Shown: positions 45,236 through 54,956, counted from the stretch's first letter. The stretch is 64,000 bases of DNA from JAJDAT01 sp964570665 (GCA_964570665.1 CAZMZH010000005.1:201284-265283); one strand, 5' to 3'. Numbers and translations are program-made. The notes: generated by a model from the sequence alone, not told the origin.

Positions 45236-45604
45236 TTACAAAACCTCGGGAGCCAAAGATATTATCTTCATAAATCGTTTAGCTCTTAATTCTCGAGCAA
45301 CAGGTCCAAAAATCCGAGTACCAACAGGCTCTTTTGCGTCATTTATCAATACAGCGGAATTAATATCAAATTTAATATAAGTGCCGTTTGACCGTCTAAT
45401 CTCTTTTTTGGTACGTACAACAACGGCCTTTTTCACATCGCCTTTTTTGATAGCCGAATTAGGCTCCGCTTCTTTTACGGCCACAACAACGATATCTCCA
45501 ATTCGGGCATATCTTCTCCGAGAGCCACCTAATACTTTAATACACTGAACTCGTTTGGCGCCGGAATTATCCGCTACATCCATTACTGTTCGAAGTTGAA
45601 TCAT
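45236..45604 (-). CDS. rplN: 50S ribosomal protein L14
   Basis: L14, 122 residues, near the peptidyl-transferase side and bridge B8. Start MIQLRTVMDVADNSGAKRVQ and the block IFGPVARELRAKRFMKIISL are typical. Its ATG overlaps the rpsQ stop by 4 bases (ATGA). Confidence 0.97.
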   Translation of the reverse strand: MIQLRTVMDVADNSGAKRVQCIKVLGGSRRRYARIGDIVVVAVKEAEPNSAIKKGDVKKAVVVRTKKEIRRSNGTYIKFDINSAVLINDAKEPVGTRIFGPVARELRAKRFMKIISLAPEVL

Positions 45605-45888
45605 TTTCCGCTTCCTACTTCGGCAACCTCAGCCTTTTTAACAATTTCGAACAACCGCCAGCGCTTATCTTTACTTAAAGGCCGACACTCAATCATCTGA
45701 ATTTCATCGCCAGCAGAACATTCATTCTGCTCATCATGAACTTTATATTTATTATGTTTCCGAACTACTTTCTTAAAAACCGGATGCATAAACCTTCGTT
45801 CAACTCGAACAACAATCGTTTTGTCCATTTTTGCGCTTACAACTTCGCCAGACAAAACTCTCCGTTTACTTTCGTTTTTTATCCCCAT
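45601..45888 (-). CDS. rpsQ: 30S ribosomal protein S17
   Basis: S17, 95 residues, an OB-fold 16S rRNA binder. Blocks GEVVSAKMDKTIVVRVERRF and HDEQNECSAGDEIQMIECRP are typical. A short extra C-terminal tail (EVAEVGSGK) is present. It overlaps rplN by 4 bases. Confidence 0.97.
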   Translation of the reverse strand: MGIKNESKRRVLSGEVVSAKMDKTIVVRVERRFMHPVFKKVVRKHNKYKVHDEQNECSAGDEIQMIECRPLSKDKRWRLFEIVKKAEVAEVGSGK

Positions 45889-45928
45889 CCAAAATTTCCC
45901 TTAATTCAATTTCTATTTTTTAAATAGC

Positions 45929-46159
45929 TTAAGACTCTTCGCTTTTTGTATCAGTAGCGTCTTCCTGGGCAGTTGCGGCTATTTCTCTTTGAATCGTTTT
46001 TATCCTAGCAATATCACGACGAATAATGCGAATTCTCCCAGGATTCTCAATTTTTCCAGTAGCCATTTGAAATCTTAAATTAAAAATTTCTTCCTCGTAA
46101 TCCCGAACCTTCTCTTCTCTTTCTTTTTCCGGCAACTCTCTAACTTCCGACGATTTCAT
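45929..46159 (-). CDS. rpmC: 50S ribosomal protein L29
   Basis: L29, 76 residues, at the peptide exit tunnel where signal recognition particle and trigger factor dock. The two-helix core shows EEEIFNLRFQMATGKIENP and RIIRRDIARIKTIQRE. An acidic C-terminal tail follows (EDATDTKSEES). It lies 18 bases after rplP. Confidence 0.96.
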   Translation of the reverse strand: MKSSEVRELPEKEREEKVRDYEEEIFNLRFQMATGKIENPGRIRIIRRDIARIKTIQREIAATAQEDATDTKSEES

Positions 46160-46177
46160 AGTATTCCTTTAAGCCAT

Positions 46178-46585
46178 TTATTGTTTGGTTATAAACCGAG
46201 TAGCGATAGGCAACTTATGGGAAGCAAGCCGAAGAGCTTCCTTCGCCGCTTCAATAGGAACACCTTCCATTTCGTATAACACCCTTCCCGGCTTAACAAC
46301 AGCCACCCAATATTCCGGACCCCCTTTACCTTTTCCCATACGAGTTTCCGCTGGCTTCTTTGAAATAGGCTTATCAGGAAAAATCCGTAACCAAATTTTT
46401 CCACCTCTTTTAATATGCCGGGTCATTGCAATACGCGCAGCCTCTATTTGGCGATTTGTTATCCGACCGCACTCCTCTGCTTGCAACCCAAAGGTTCCGA
46501 AACTTAACTCACCACCTCGAAAAGCGGTACCCCGCATCCGACCTTTATGTCTTTTTCTATACTTAACCCTTTTGGGCATTAACAT
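46178..46585 (-). CDS. rplP: 50S ribosomal protein L16
   Basis: L16, 135 residues, which helps position the A-site tRNA. Typical start MLMPKRVKYRKRHKGRMRG and blocks LSFGTFGLQAEECGRITNRQ and KGKGGPEYWVAVVKPGRVLY are present. A second ATG two codons later is possible, but AAGGGG upstream fits the first better. Confidence 0.97.
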   Translation of the reverse strand: MLMPKRVKYRKRHKGRMRGTAFRGGELSFGTFGLQAEECGRITNRQIEAARIAMTRHIKRGGKIWLRIFPDKPISKKPAETRMGKGKGGPEYWVAVVKPGRVLYEMEGVPIEAAKEALRLASHKLPIATRFITKQ

Positions 46586-46653
46586 GACAAAAACCCCTTA
46601 TACTAATTCTCTACAAAAAACTGTCGTAAAAAATACATTCAGTCTAACGAAGG

Positions 46654-47316
46654 CTATCGGCCTTTCCCTTGAACGGGCTCAGCCGCTCCAGGAAAAATAT
46701 CCCCCTTATAAACCCAAACTTTAACGCCGATGATCCCATAGGTGGTCAAACCTTCAGCAGTTCCATAATCAATATCAGCTCTCAAAGTATGCAAAGGAAC
46801 TCGTCCTTCTCGATACCATTCCGCCCTGGCAATCTCAGCTCCGCCAAGCCTTCCAGAACATCTAATTTTCACGCCCTTTGCCCCAAACCTTAATGCGGAA
46901 AGAACACTTTTTTTCATGGCTCTACGAAAAGAAATCCTTTTTTCTAATTGCAAAGATATATTCTGCGCAATCAAAGTTGCATCAATCTCCGCTCTTCGAA
47001 TCTCTTTAATGTTCAAATTAATCTGCTTACCAGGAACAATTTTTTGCAGCTCGTCCTTAAGGCGATCAACCTCCAAACCTCTTTTTCCAATAATAATTCC
47101 AGGTCGCGCTGTATAAATATTGACCCTTAATCGACTAGCAGAACGCTCAATCTCTACCTTAGAAATTCCCGCATGCGACAAAGTTTTCAAAATATAGCGA
47201 CGAATTGCAATATCTTCATGAAGAAAAGCTACATAGTCTTTTTTTGCAAACCAGTTAGAAGCCCATGTTTTATTTATCCCTAGCCGAAATCCTATGGGAT
47301 GAACTTTTTGACCCAC
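46654..47316 (-). CDS. rpsC: 30S ribosomal protein S3
   Basis: S3, 220 residues, at the mRNA entry site. Start MGQKVHPIGFRLGINKTWAS, the KH domain GIIIGKRGLEVDRLKDELQK and the C-terminal block CSGRLGGAEIARAEWYREGR are intact. It begins 21 bases after rplV. Confidence 0.97.
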   Translation of the reverse strand: MGQKVHPIGFRLGINKTWASNWFAKKDYVAFLHEDIAIRRYILKTLSHAGISKVEIERSASRLRVNIYTARPGIIIGKRGLEVDRLKDELQKIVPGKQINLNIKEIRRAEIDATLIAQNISLQLEKRISFRRAMKKSVLSALRFGAKGVKIRCSGRLGGAEIARAEWYREGRVPLHTLRADIDYGTAEGLTTYGIIGVKVWVYKGDIFPGAAEPVQGKGR

Positions 47317-47337
47317 TATACGAAAACCTCCAAAAAA

Positions 47338-47673
47338 TTATTTTTCGTCCAAAATAATAGTAATATGACTGGTTCGCTTCATGATAGGAGTGGACATTCC
47401 TCGAGCTCTTGGCATTTGCCGCTTCCAAACCACCCCTTTATCCACAAGAACATTCTTAACAAACAAATCGTCAACATCTAAAATTTTGTGATTCTCTTCA
47501 GCGTTAGCAATAGCCGATTTAAGCAAACCCTGCATAGGCCCAGCTACCCGTTTTTGCGTAAAAGCAAGTACATTTAACGCGTCGTTAACATTTTTTCCGC
47601 GGATTAAATTACCCACCAATCTTGCTTTTCGCGGAGTAGCGCGAAAATGTCTTAAAGAAGCTCTAACTTCCAT
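47338..47673 (-). CDS. rplV: 50S ribosomal protein L22
   Basis: L22, 111 residues, lining the peptide exit tunnel. Start MEVRASLRHFRATPRKARLV and the tunnel loop RQMPRARGMSTPIMKRTSHI are typical, without the insertions or deletions linked to macrolide resistance as far as can be read by eye. Confidence 0.96.
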   Translation of the reverse strand: MEVRASLRHFRATPRKARLVGNLIRGKNVNDALNVLAFTQKRVAGPMQGLLKSAIANAEENHKILDVDDLFVKNVLVDKGVVWKRQMPRARGMSTPIMKRTSHITIILDEK

Positions 47674-47722
47674 TCTCTTTTCCTAACATTCAAAACTGTT
47701 CAACCCAAATTACCGCAAAAGC

Positions 47723-48007
47723 CTATTTACCCGGAGGAGCCTTTTTAGTGTTCCCACTATGCCCTCTAAAAGTACGAGTCGGGGAAAATTCGCCTAATTT
47801 ATGACCAACCATATTCTCTGATATAAAAACCGGAATAAACTTTTTACCGTTATATACAGAAATCGTTAAACCAACAAAATCCGGGGTAACAGTAGAACGC
47901 CTAGACCAAGTCTGTATTATTTTTCTATCTCTAATACGATTAGCCTCATCGACCTTTTTTTGCAGATGATCGTCTACAAATGGTCCTTTTTTTAATGACC
48001 TTGGCAT
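47723..48007 (-). CDS. rpsS: 30S ribosomal protein S19
   Basis: S19, 94 residues, of the 30S head. Start MPRSLKKGPFVDDHLQKKV and the signature KLGEFSPTRTFRGHSGN identify it. It begins 22 bases after rplB. Confidence 0.97.
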   Translation of the reverse strand: MPRSLKKGPFVDDHLQKKVDEANRIRDRKIIQTWSRRSTVTPDFVGLTISVYNGKKFIPVFISENMVGHKLGEFSPTRTFRGHSGNTKKAPPGK

Positions 48008-48029
48008 ATAAAACCCTTAAATTATGAAA

Positions 48030-48857
48030 TTACTTTTTTCGCTTAGTTACGATATATCGATTCGAAGGCTTATTCTTTTTGCGAGTCTTAAATCCTTTAG
48101 CGGGAACACCCCAAGGACTACAGGGATGCCTGCCACCAGACGATCTACCCTCGCCACCACCCATAGGATGATCTACTGGGTTCATCGCAACCGCCCTTAC
48201 ACGAGGCCTTTTCCCCATCCAGCGTGTTCTTCCAGCTTTACCAATTGAGACATTTTCCTGGTCGGCATTTCCAACCGTACCAATCGTCGCCCTACAAGCC
48301 TTTGAAAATCGTCTAACCTCACCAGACGGAAGCTTAACAGTAGCGTAAACCCCTTCTTTTGCCATCAATTGAGCAAAAGTGCCTGCGCTACGAACCATCT
48401 GACCACCCTTACCAGGCTTCATCTCAATATTATGGATCAAAGTACCCAAGGGAATATCATTTAACTCAAGAGAATTGCCAGGTCGAATCTCTGAACCTGA
48501 ACCAGAAGACACATTTTCCCCATCCTTAAGTCCCACCGGAGCCAAAATATATCTTTTCTCTCCATCTATATAATTAACTAAGGCGATATTGGCTGATCGA
48601 TTTGGATCATATTCAACCCCTGCAACGCGACCCGAAATCCCATCTTTATTGCGCCTAAAATCAATTATCCTATACTGTTTCTTATGACCGCCACCCCGCC
48701 TTTTTGCGGTAATACGACCATTATTATTTCTCCCACCCGTTTTACGTATGGAAACAAGTAAACTTTTTTCAGGTCGAGATTTAGTAACTTCATCAAAACC
48801 CGATATAGTTTGAAATCTAACACCCGGTGAAGTTGGATTTAATTTTCTTACTGACAT
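48030..48857 (-). CDS. rplB: 50S ribosomal protein L2
   Basis: L2, 275 residues, needed for subunit joining and peptidyl transfer. Blocks GGRNNNGRITAKRRGGGHKK, EYDPNRSANIALVNYIDGEK and the conserved AMNPVDHPMGGGEGRSSGG with the essential His region are present. It starts 6 bases after rplW. Confidence 0.98.
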   Translation of the reverse strand: MSVRKLNPTSPGVRFQTISGFDEVTKSRPEKSLLVSIRKTGGRNNNGRITAKRRGGGHKKQYRIIDFRRNKDGISGRVAGVEYDPNRSANIALVNYIDGEKRYILAPVGLKDGENVSSGSGSEIRPGNSLELNDIPLGTLIHNIEMKPGKGGQMVRSAGTFAQLMAKEGVYATVKLPSGEVRRFSKACRATIGTVGNADQENVSIGKAGRTRWMGKRPRVRAVAMNPVDHPMGGGEGRSSGGRHPCSPWGVPAKGFKTRKKNKPSNRYIVTKRKK

Positions 48858-48863
48858 ACTCGC

Positions 48864-49154
48864 TTAAACTCCCTCGAACAACTCAATCTTGTCGCCTTCT
48901 TTCAGTTTAACAATCGCCTTTTTCCAATCCTTAGACTGACCAATGTTGCGACCGAATCTTTTCTTTTTCCCTCTAACAGTTACCATATTGACACTCTCAA
49001 CAGTAACCTCAAAAATTTGCTCCACCGCTTGACGGACTTGAATCTTATTCGCGCTCCTCAGAACCTTGAAAGAAACTCGGTTGGAATCCTGCAATGACTC
49101 CATACTCTTTTCAGTAACAAGAGGCTTTTCTAAAATTTTGTGAAATTGACTCAT
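48864..49154 (-). CDS. rplW: 50S ribosomal protein L23
   Basis: L23, 96 residues, at the exit tunnel and the docking site of trigger factor. PLVTEKSMESLQDSNRVSFK and VTVRGKKKRFGRNIGQSKDW are typical. Its start overlaps the rplD stop by one base. Confidence 0.96.
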   Translation of the reverse strand: MSQFHKILEKPLVTEKSMESLQDSNRVSFKVLRSANKIQVRQAVEQIFEVTVESVNMVTVRGKKKRFGRNIGQSKDWKKAIVKLKEGDKIELFEGV

Positions 49155-49780
49155 TAATTTAATCTACTCTCCACCTTAGCCAAAGCATCTTTAGTAAGTA
49201 CAATCTTCTCATGGGTCAGAAGGTCAAAAACATTCAAACCATCCACTTTTAAAACATCAGCTCCAGGAAGATTCCTTACCGCAAAACCCAAATTCCCATC
49301 ATCAGAATCCACTAGAAATAAAGTCTTAGGAGGAAGCTCCATTTTTTTCATAAAAGCGACAGCCTCCTTAGTTTTTGGATTTTCTAAAGAAATTTGATCC
49401 ACAATCATTAATTGACCGTTACGACACCTTTCAGTCAGTACTGACTTTAAAGCAATTTTTTTAGATTTCTTGGTTAGATTAAAACTATAATCCCTGGGAG
49501 AGGGACCGAAAATAGTCAAACCACCACGCCATATCGGAGAGCGAGTGTTTCCAGAACGAGCCCTACCCGTTCCCTTTTGCCTCCAAGGCTTTTTTCCGCT
49601 TCCAGCCAATTCTCTTTTATTCTGCTTAGTTGCCGCCGACCCACTTCGCTTTTTAGCCAATTGATAAACAACATATTTTTGGACTAAATGCTCTTTCACA
49701 TCTGCATCAAAGACGTCTGCCGACACCTCAACCTTACCAACATTCTGATTATTTAAATCCATCAATTCTAATTCAGGCAT
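49154..49780 (-). CDS. rplD: 50S ribosomal protein L4
   Basis: L4, 208 residues, with the tunnel-loop block ELAGSGKKPWRQKGTGRARS and the GPSPRDYSFNL segment. L4 also represses the S10 operon in gammaproteobacteria; no leader site for that was found or searched. One base separates it from rplC. Confidence 0.97.
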   Translation of the reverse strand: MPELELMDLNNQNVGKVEVSADVFDADVKEHLVQKYVVYQLAKKRSGSAATKQNKRELAGSGKKPWRQKGTGRARSGNTRSPIWRGGLTIFGPSPRDYSFNLTKKSKKIALKSVLTERCRNGQLMIVDQISLENPKTKEAVAFMKKMELPPKTLFLVDSDDGNLGFAVRNLPGADVLKVDGLNVFDLLTHEKIVLTKDALAKVESRLN

Positions 49781-49781
49781 C

Positions 49782-50417
49782 TTAACCTTTCACACTCCTC
49801 AATCCCGAAACCCGCACAATACCCCCGTTAGGACCGGGAACAGCGCCCGACAAAATCAAAAGGTTTTTATCTGAATCAACACGCACAACCTTAACATTTT
49901 TAACGTTTATTCGGTTGCCGCCCATCCTACCAGCCATCTTCTTTCCCTTATGAACCCTTCCCGGATAAGTGTGCATACCAATGGAGCCACCATGACGAAA
50001 AGCTTCATGAGAACCTCGACTCCCAGGCGCCCCAGCAAAATTATATCTTCTCATCACTCCGGAAAAACCTCGCCCCTTAGAATTTCCAATAACATTAACC
50101 AAATCGCCTTCTTTAAAAATATCAACACTCAAAGGCTTGCCAAATTCAGATTCACCAAGTTCTTCACCGCGAAATTCCGTTAAAATTTGAGCTGGATCAA
50201 TTTTATGCTTGTCATAAAAACCTTTTAAGGGCTTATTCGTTCGACTCTCTTTACGATTACCATACGCCACTAAAACCGCCTTATACCCATCTTTTTCGGC
50301 CGTCTTTGACAAAACCGGAACGCAACGATCAACAGCAACCAAGGTCACAGGAAGACAATCGCCGTTTTCATTAAAAACCTGCGTCATCCCAACTTTTTTT
50401 CCAACAATACTTTTCAT
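49782..50417 (-). CDS. rplC: 50S ribosomal protein L3
   Basis: L3, 211 residues, an early-assembly protein reaching toward the peptidyl-transferase centre. Start IVGKKVGMTQVFNENGD and the signature GVMRRYNFAGAPGSRGSHE identify it, with the central loop GGSIGMHTYPGRVHKGKKMA. It starts 26 bases after rpsJ. Confidence 0.97.
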   Translation of the reverse strand: MKSIVGKKVGMTQVFNENGDCLPVTLVAVDRCVPVLSKTAEKDGYKAVLVAYGNRKESRTNKPLKGFYDKHKIDPAQILTEFRGEELGESEFGKPLSVDIFKEGDLVNVIGNSKGRGFSGVMRRYNFAGAPGSRGSHEAFRHGGSIGMHTYPGRVHKGKKMAGRMGGNRINVKNVKVVRVDSDKNLLILSGAVPGPNGGIVRVSGLRSVKG

Positions 50418-50443
50418 TTTATTAATTCCAACAAGAAGGCCAG

Positions 50444-50752
50444 TTACAGCTTGATCTCAATGTCAACTCCCCCAGAAAGATCCAACTTCATCAAGGCATC
50501 GACAGTTTGAGGAGTAGGGTCCAGGATCTCCATAATTCGCTTATGAGTTCTAATTTCAAATTGCTCCCTGGATTTCTTGTCTACGTGCGGAGACCTTAAA
50601 ACAGTCCACTTATTTTTAACGGTAGGCAACGGAATCGGTCCAACAACTCTAGCTCCAGTACGCTTAGTAGTCTCAACAATCTCACCCACAGATCTATCAA
50701 GTAATTTATGATCGTAGGCCTTAAGCTTAATCCTTATTTTTTGACTTTCCAT
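50444..50752 (-). CDS. rpsJ: 30S ribosomal protein S10
   Basis: S10 (NusE), 102 residues, a 30S head protein that also joins antitermination complexes. IRIKLKAYDHKLLDRSV and VGPIPLPTVKNKWTVLRSPH are typical. Its ATG overlaps the tuf stop by one base (TAATG), so the S10 genes are coupled to tuf and probably lack a separate promoter here. Confidence 0.97.
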   Translation of the reverse strand: MESQKIRIKLKAYDHKLLDRSVGEIVETTKRTGARVVGPIPLPTVKNKWTVLRSPHVDKKSREQFEIRTHKRIMEILDPTPQTVDALMKLDLSGGVDIEIKL

Positions 50753-51942
50753 TACTCCTCGATCTCGCTAACTACTCCAGCCCCAACAGTTCTGCCACCT
50801 TCCCTAATAGCAAATCGCAACTCTTTATCCATAGCAATTGGCATAATAAGGGAAACCTGAATCGACACATTATCTCCAGGCATAACCATTTCTACGCCTT
50901 CAGGAAGAGTGACAACACCAGTAACATCCGTTGTTCGGAAATAAAATTGTGGTCTATAACCATTAAAAAATGGCGTATGCCTTCCACCCTCTTCTTTTTT
51001 CAGAATATAAGCTTCGGCCTTAAACTTAGTATGCGGAGTAATAGAACCAGGTTTCGCTAAAACTTGACCACGCTCAATATCTTCGCGCTTAGTCCCCCTA
51101 AGCAATGCGCCAATATTATCCCCCGCCTCACCAGAATCTAAAAGCTTACGAAACATTTCAACACCGGTAACGGTCGTTTTGGTGGTATCCCGAATTCCAA
51201 CAATCTCAATCTCTTCGCCAACCTTAACAATTCCGCTTTCAACTCGACCCGTAGCAACGGTACCACGACCAGAAATACTAAAAATATCTTCTATCGGCAT
51301 CAAGAAAGGCTTATCAACATCACGCTTAGGCTGAGGAAAATACTCATCTAAATGACCCATTAGCTCCCAAATACATTTAGTCTGTTCTGCATCTTCAGGA
51401 TTCTCTAACGCCTTTAAAGCACTACCCCGAACAACAGGGATATCGTCACCCGGAAAGTCATAACTACTCAAAAGCTCTCGCACTTCTAACTCGACCAAAT
51501 CCAACAACTCCTCATCGTCAACCATATCGCACTTATTCATGAATACAATAATGCGAGGGACACCAACCTGGCGAGCCAACAATATATGCTCGCGGGTTTG
51601 AGGCATAGGACCATCGGCAGCATTTAAAACCAAAATAGCGCCGTCCATTTGAGCCGCTCCCGTAATCATATTCTTTACATAGTCGGCATGACCAGGGCAG
51701 TCAACATGGGCGTAATGTCGATTTTCGGTTTTATATTCAACGTGGGCAATAGCGATCGTAATTCCACGTTCTTTTTCTTCAGGCGCTTTATCAATTTGAT
51801 CGAAAGCAATCCCATCGGCATAACCTTTTTTAGCCAATACCTCGGTAATCGCAGCCGTCAAAGTGGTTTTACCATGATCCACATGGCCAATTGTTCCCAC
51901 ATTCATATGGGGTTTGTCGCGAACAAATTTTTCTTTTGCCAT
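50752..51942 (-). CDS. tuf: elongation factor Tu
   Basis: EF-Tu, 396 residues, which delivers aminoacyl-tRNA to the ribosome as a GTP complex. GTP motifs are GHVDHGKTT (19-27), DCPGHADYV, NKCDMVDDEE and GSALKALEN. The domains 2 and 3 blocks (GRGTVATGRVE, GGRHTPFFNGYRPQFYFR) are complete. It starts 30 bases after fusA. No second tuf is seen in the window. Confidence 0.98.
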   Translation of the reverse strand: MAKEKFVRDKPHMNVGTIGHVDHGKTTLTAAITEVLAKKGYADGIAFDQIDKAPEEKERGITIAIAHVEYKTENRHYAHVDCPGHADYVKNMITGAAQMDGAILVLNAADGPMPQTREHILLARQVGVPRIIVFMNKCDMVDDEELLDLVELEVRELLSSYDFPGDDIPVVRGSALKALENPEDAEQTKCIWELMGHLDEYFPQPKRDVDKPFLMPIEDIFSISGRGTVATGRVESGIVKVGEEIEIVGIRDTTKTTVTGVEMFRKLLDSGEAGDNIGALLRGTKREDIERGQVLAKPGSITPHTKFKAEAYILKKEEGGRHTPFFNGYRPQFYFRTTDVTGVVTLPEGVEMVMPGDNVSIQVSLIMPIAMDKELRFAIREGGRTVGAGVVSEIEE

Positions 51943-51972
51943 CTCGGTCTTACTCCAAATTTTTTAGAAAGG

Positions 51973-54081
51973 TTAAACCGCTACTTTTTCATTTCCAGCG
52001 CCACTGACTTTAGCTATCAACTCTTCAGCTACATTATCCGGCACTGGTTCATATTTACCAAATTCCATGGAATAATTAGCTCGACCCTGAGTCGCAGACC
52101 GGAGATCGGTTGAATAACCAAACATTCCGGATAGCGGAACTTCCGCCTTAATAACCTTGGCTCCAGCCTGATCTGCCAATTCCATAATTTTACCGCGCTT
52201 TGAATTCAAGCCGCCAATAACATCCCCCATAAACTCTTCTGGAGTCACCACTTCAACCAACATAATCGGCTCCAACAAAACGGGACTTGCTTTTTTACAA
52301 GCATTCTGGAAAGCAATTGACGAACAAACCTTAAAGGCCATTTCAGATGAGTCAACCTCATGATACGACCCATAAAGCAACGTAACAGAAACATCAACAA
52401 TCGGGTTACCGCACAACACCCCTCGGTTCATAGCCTCAACAACACCCTTTTGCACAGCGGGAATAAATTCCTTGGGGATAGCGCCACCCGTAATCTTATT
52501 AACAAACTTAAAACCGCCACCTCGTCCAGTTGGCTCCACAAGAATTTTAACGTGACCGTATTGACCCCGACCACCCGACTGCTTAGCGTATTTATAATCT
52601 TCTTCTACAGAAGCAGTGATGGATTCCTTATACGCAACTTGCGGCTTAGAAACCTTAACATCCAACGAAAACTCTCGCTTCATACGATCGCAAAGAATCT
52701 CTAGGTGCAATTCACCCATTCCAGAAATAATAGTTTGATTGGTATCATGATCGATTCTAACTTCAAAGGTAGGGTCTTCTTGTTGCAATTTATTCAAACA
52801 CTTAGAGAGTTTATCCTGCTCAGCCTTTGTCCCAGGCTCAATAGCAACCGAAATTACCGGTTCCGGAAAATCGATCGACTCTAAAATAACTGTAGAATCT
52901 TCAGGACACAACGTATCGCCCGTATAAGAGCTTTTAAGGCCTATCGCGGCAGCAATATCGCCAGCGCAAACTTCATCAACCTCTTCTCTTTTATTTGCAT
53001 GCATACGCAACAACCTACCAACACGCTCTCGCTTATTTTTCGTAGAATTATAGATATACGTTCCAGCCGTCAATTTCCCAGAATAAACTCGGATATAAGC
53101 CAATTGCCCAACGTAAGGATCGGTAATAATCTTAAATGCCAGCGCCGCCAAAGGCTCCGTATCATCCGCATTTCTAATTATCTGCTCCTTAGTATTTGGA
53201 TCAATACCCTCAATAGTCGGGACATCTTCAGGCGAAGGCAAATAATAAACCACGGAGTCGAGTAACTGCTGCACTCCTTTATTCTTAAAAGCAGCTCCAC
53301 AAAGAATCGGAGTAAAGGCTAGAGTCAATGCACCCTTCCTAACAGCGGCACGAATCTCTTCCTCCGACACATCCTCCCCAGCTAAAAACTTTTCCATAAT
53401 GGACTCATCGACATCCGAAACAGCCTCTAAAAGCAATTCTCGATACTCATTAGCCTGCTCTTTATACTCCTGAGGAATTTCTACAACATCAAAAGTCTCG
53501 CCCTTATCCTTTTTATCCGAATAAACATTGGCTTCCATCTTGATCAAATCAATGACGCCAAGAAAATCAGCTTCAGCGCCTATCGGCAACTGCAATGGCA
53601 CAGGATTAGCCCCCAGACGCTCTTTCATTTGCGCCATACAACTAAAAAAGTCAGCGCCGGAACGATCCATTTTATTTACAAAACCAATCCTAGGAACCGC
53701 ATATTTCGTCGCTTGCCGCCAAACCGTTTCAGATTGAGGTTGAACGCCTCCAACAGCGCAGAAAACGCCAACAGCGCCATCTAAAACCCGCAACGACCTT
53801 TCCACTTCAGCCGTAAAATCAACATGTCCCGGAGTATCAATAATATTAATTTGATGCTTTAGCCAAAAACAAGTAGTCGCCGCAGAAGTAATAGTAATCC
53901 CACGTTCCTGCTCTTGCTCCATATAATCCATAGTAGCAGTGCCCTCATGGACCTCGCCTAACTTATGACTCTTACCGGTATAATACAAAACCCTCTCAGT
54001 AGTCGTGGTCTTACCTGCATCGATATGGGCAATGATCCCAATATTCCTCAGATTATCTAATTTTTTTCTGGTTGAACTCAC
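51973..54081 (-). CDS. fusA: elongation factor G
   Basis: EF-G, about 702 residues, the translocation GTPase. The GTP motifs are AHIDAGKTTTTERVL, DTPGHVDF and NKMDRSGAD, and domain IV has GGRGQYGHVKI and SEMAFKVCSSIAFQNACKKA. The start chosen is the GTG at 54081, which has AAGGGA nine bases upstream and gives MSSTRKKLDNLRNIG. A longer frame from a TTG at 54102 would overlap rpsG by seven bases. All five domains appear present. Confidence 0.97.
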   Translation of the reverse strand: MSSTRKKLDNLRNIGIIAHIDAGKTTTTERVLYYTGKSHKLGEVHEGTATMDYMEQEQERGITITSAATTCFWLKHQINIIDTPGHVDFTAEVERSLRVLDGAVGVFCAVGGVQPQSETVWRQATKYAVPRIGFVNKMDRSGADFFSCMAQMKERLGANPVPLQLPIGAEADFLGVIDLIKMEANVYSDKKDKGETFDVVEIPQEYKEQANEYRELLLEAVSDVDESIMEKFLAGEDVSEEEIRAAVRKGALTLAFTPILCGAAFKNKGVQQLLDSVVYYLPSPEDVPTIEGIDPNTKEQIIRNADDTEPLAALAFKIITDPYVGQLAYIRVYSGKLTAGTYIYNSTKNKRERVGRLLRMHANKREEVDEVCAGDIAAAIGLKSSYTGDTLCPEDSTVILESIDFPEPVISVAIEPGTKAEQDKLSKCLNKLQQEDPTFEVRIDHDTNQTIISGMGELHLEILCDRMKREFSLDVKVSKPQVAYKESITASVEEDYKYAKQSGGRGQYGHVKILVEPTGRGGGFKFVNKITGGAIPKEFIPAVQKGVVEAMNRGVLCGNPIVDVSVTLLYGSYHEVDSSEMAFKVCSSIAFQNACKKASPVLLEPIMLVEVVTPEEFMGDVIGGLNSKRGKIMELADQAGAKVIKAEVPLSGMFGYSTDLRSATQGRANYSMEFGKYEPVPDNVAEELIAKVSGAGNEKVAV

Positions 54082-54095
54082 ACTAATTCCCTTTA

Positions 54096-54566
54096 CTACC
54101 AACGGTAATGAGCAAAAGCTTTATTTGCTTCCGCCATACGATGAACATCTTCTTTTTTCTTAACAGCGCCACCAGTATTATTAAAGGCGTCTAAAAGCTC
54201 ACCCGACAACTTTTCCGCCAAGCTCCTACCAGTTCTTCCTCTGGCATGCAATATCAACCACCTAATACTCAAAGCAACCCTTCTATTAGGAGAAACCTCT
54301 ACCGGAACTTGGTAAGTCGCGCCACCAACCCGCCGAGATCGAACTTCCAATATAGGAGCGGCATTATCAACCGCTTTTTTAAATACTTTTATCGGATCGT
54401 CGCTAGTTTTGTCTTCGATAAAATCAAGAGCCGAGTAAACCACCCTCTCAGCCAAACTTTTCTTACCTTGCTTTAAAACGCAATTAATAAATCGGGCAAC
54501 CAAAACATTATTAAATTTTGGATCAGGGATAATCTCCCTTTTTTCAGCCTCTCTTCTTCGAGCCAT
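54096..54566 (-). CDS. rpsG: 30S ribosomal protein S7
   Basis: S7, 156 residues, which organises the 3' domain of 16S rRNA. Blocks MARRREAEKREIIPDPKFN, RRVGGATYQVPVEVSPNRR and the C-terminal KKEDVHRMAEANKAFAHYRW are typical. It begins 15 bases after rpsL. S7 represses the str operon in E. coli. Confidence 0.97.
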   Translation of the reverse strand: MARRREAEKREIIPDPKFNNVLVARFINCVLKQGKKSLAERVVYSALDFIEDKTSDDPIKVFKKAVDNAAPILEVRSRRVGGATYQVPVEVSPNRRVALSIRWLILHARGRTGRSLAEKLSGELLDAFNNTGGAVKKKEDVHRMAEANKAFAHYRW

Positions 54567-54581
54567 ACGATTCGGTTTCCT

Positions 54582-54956
54582 TTATTTTTTCGCCTTCTTA
54601 GCGCCATATTTGGAGCGACTTTGGTTTCGATTTGCAACACCCAAAGTATCCAGAGTCCCACGAATAACGTGATACCGAACGCCAGGTAAATCCTTAACCC
54701 TACCACCCCTTATCATTACGATTGAATGCTCTTGTAAATTATGCCCAATACCCGGAATATAAGTAGTCACTTCCATTCCATTGGTTAACCGAACCCTAGC
54801 TACTTTACGCAATGCCGAATTAGGTTTTTTAGGCGTAGAAGTATAAACACGTAAACAAACACCTCGTTTTTGAGGGCAAGACTTCAAAGCCGGACTCGGC
54901 GTTTTCTTAATAGGCTTTTTACGCCCATATCTAATTAATTGGTTAATTGTTGGCAA
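54582..54956 (-). CDS. rpsL: 30S ribosomal protein S12
   Basis: S12, 124 residues, at the decoding centre. TSTPKKPNSALRKVARVRL and GGRVKDLPGVRYHVIRGTLD carry the lysines whose change gives streptomycin resistance elsewhere; both look wild-type. It is the first gene of the str part and follows a separate promoter in the gap after rpoC. Confidence 0.97.
   Translation of the reverse strand: MPTINQLIRYGRKKPIKKTPSPALKSCPQKRGVCLRVYTSTPKKPNSALRKVARVRLTNGMEVTTYIPGIGHNLQEHSIVMIRGGRVKDLPGVRYHVIRGTLDTLGVANRNQSRSKYGAKKAKK

Noticed and set aside
46185..46724. Plus-strand reading frame of 179 codons
   Set aside because: It is antisense to rplP and the end of rpsC, both certain genes, and the protein has no recognisable feature.
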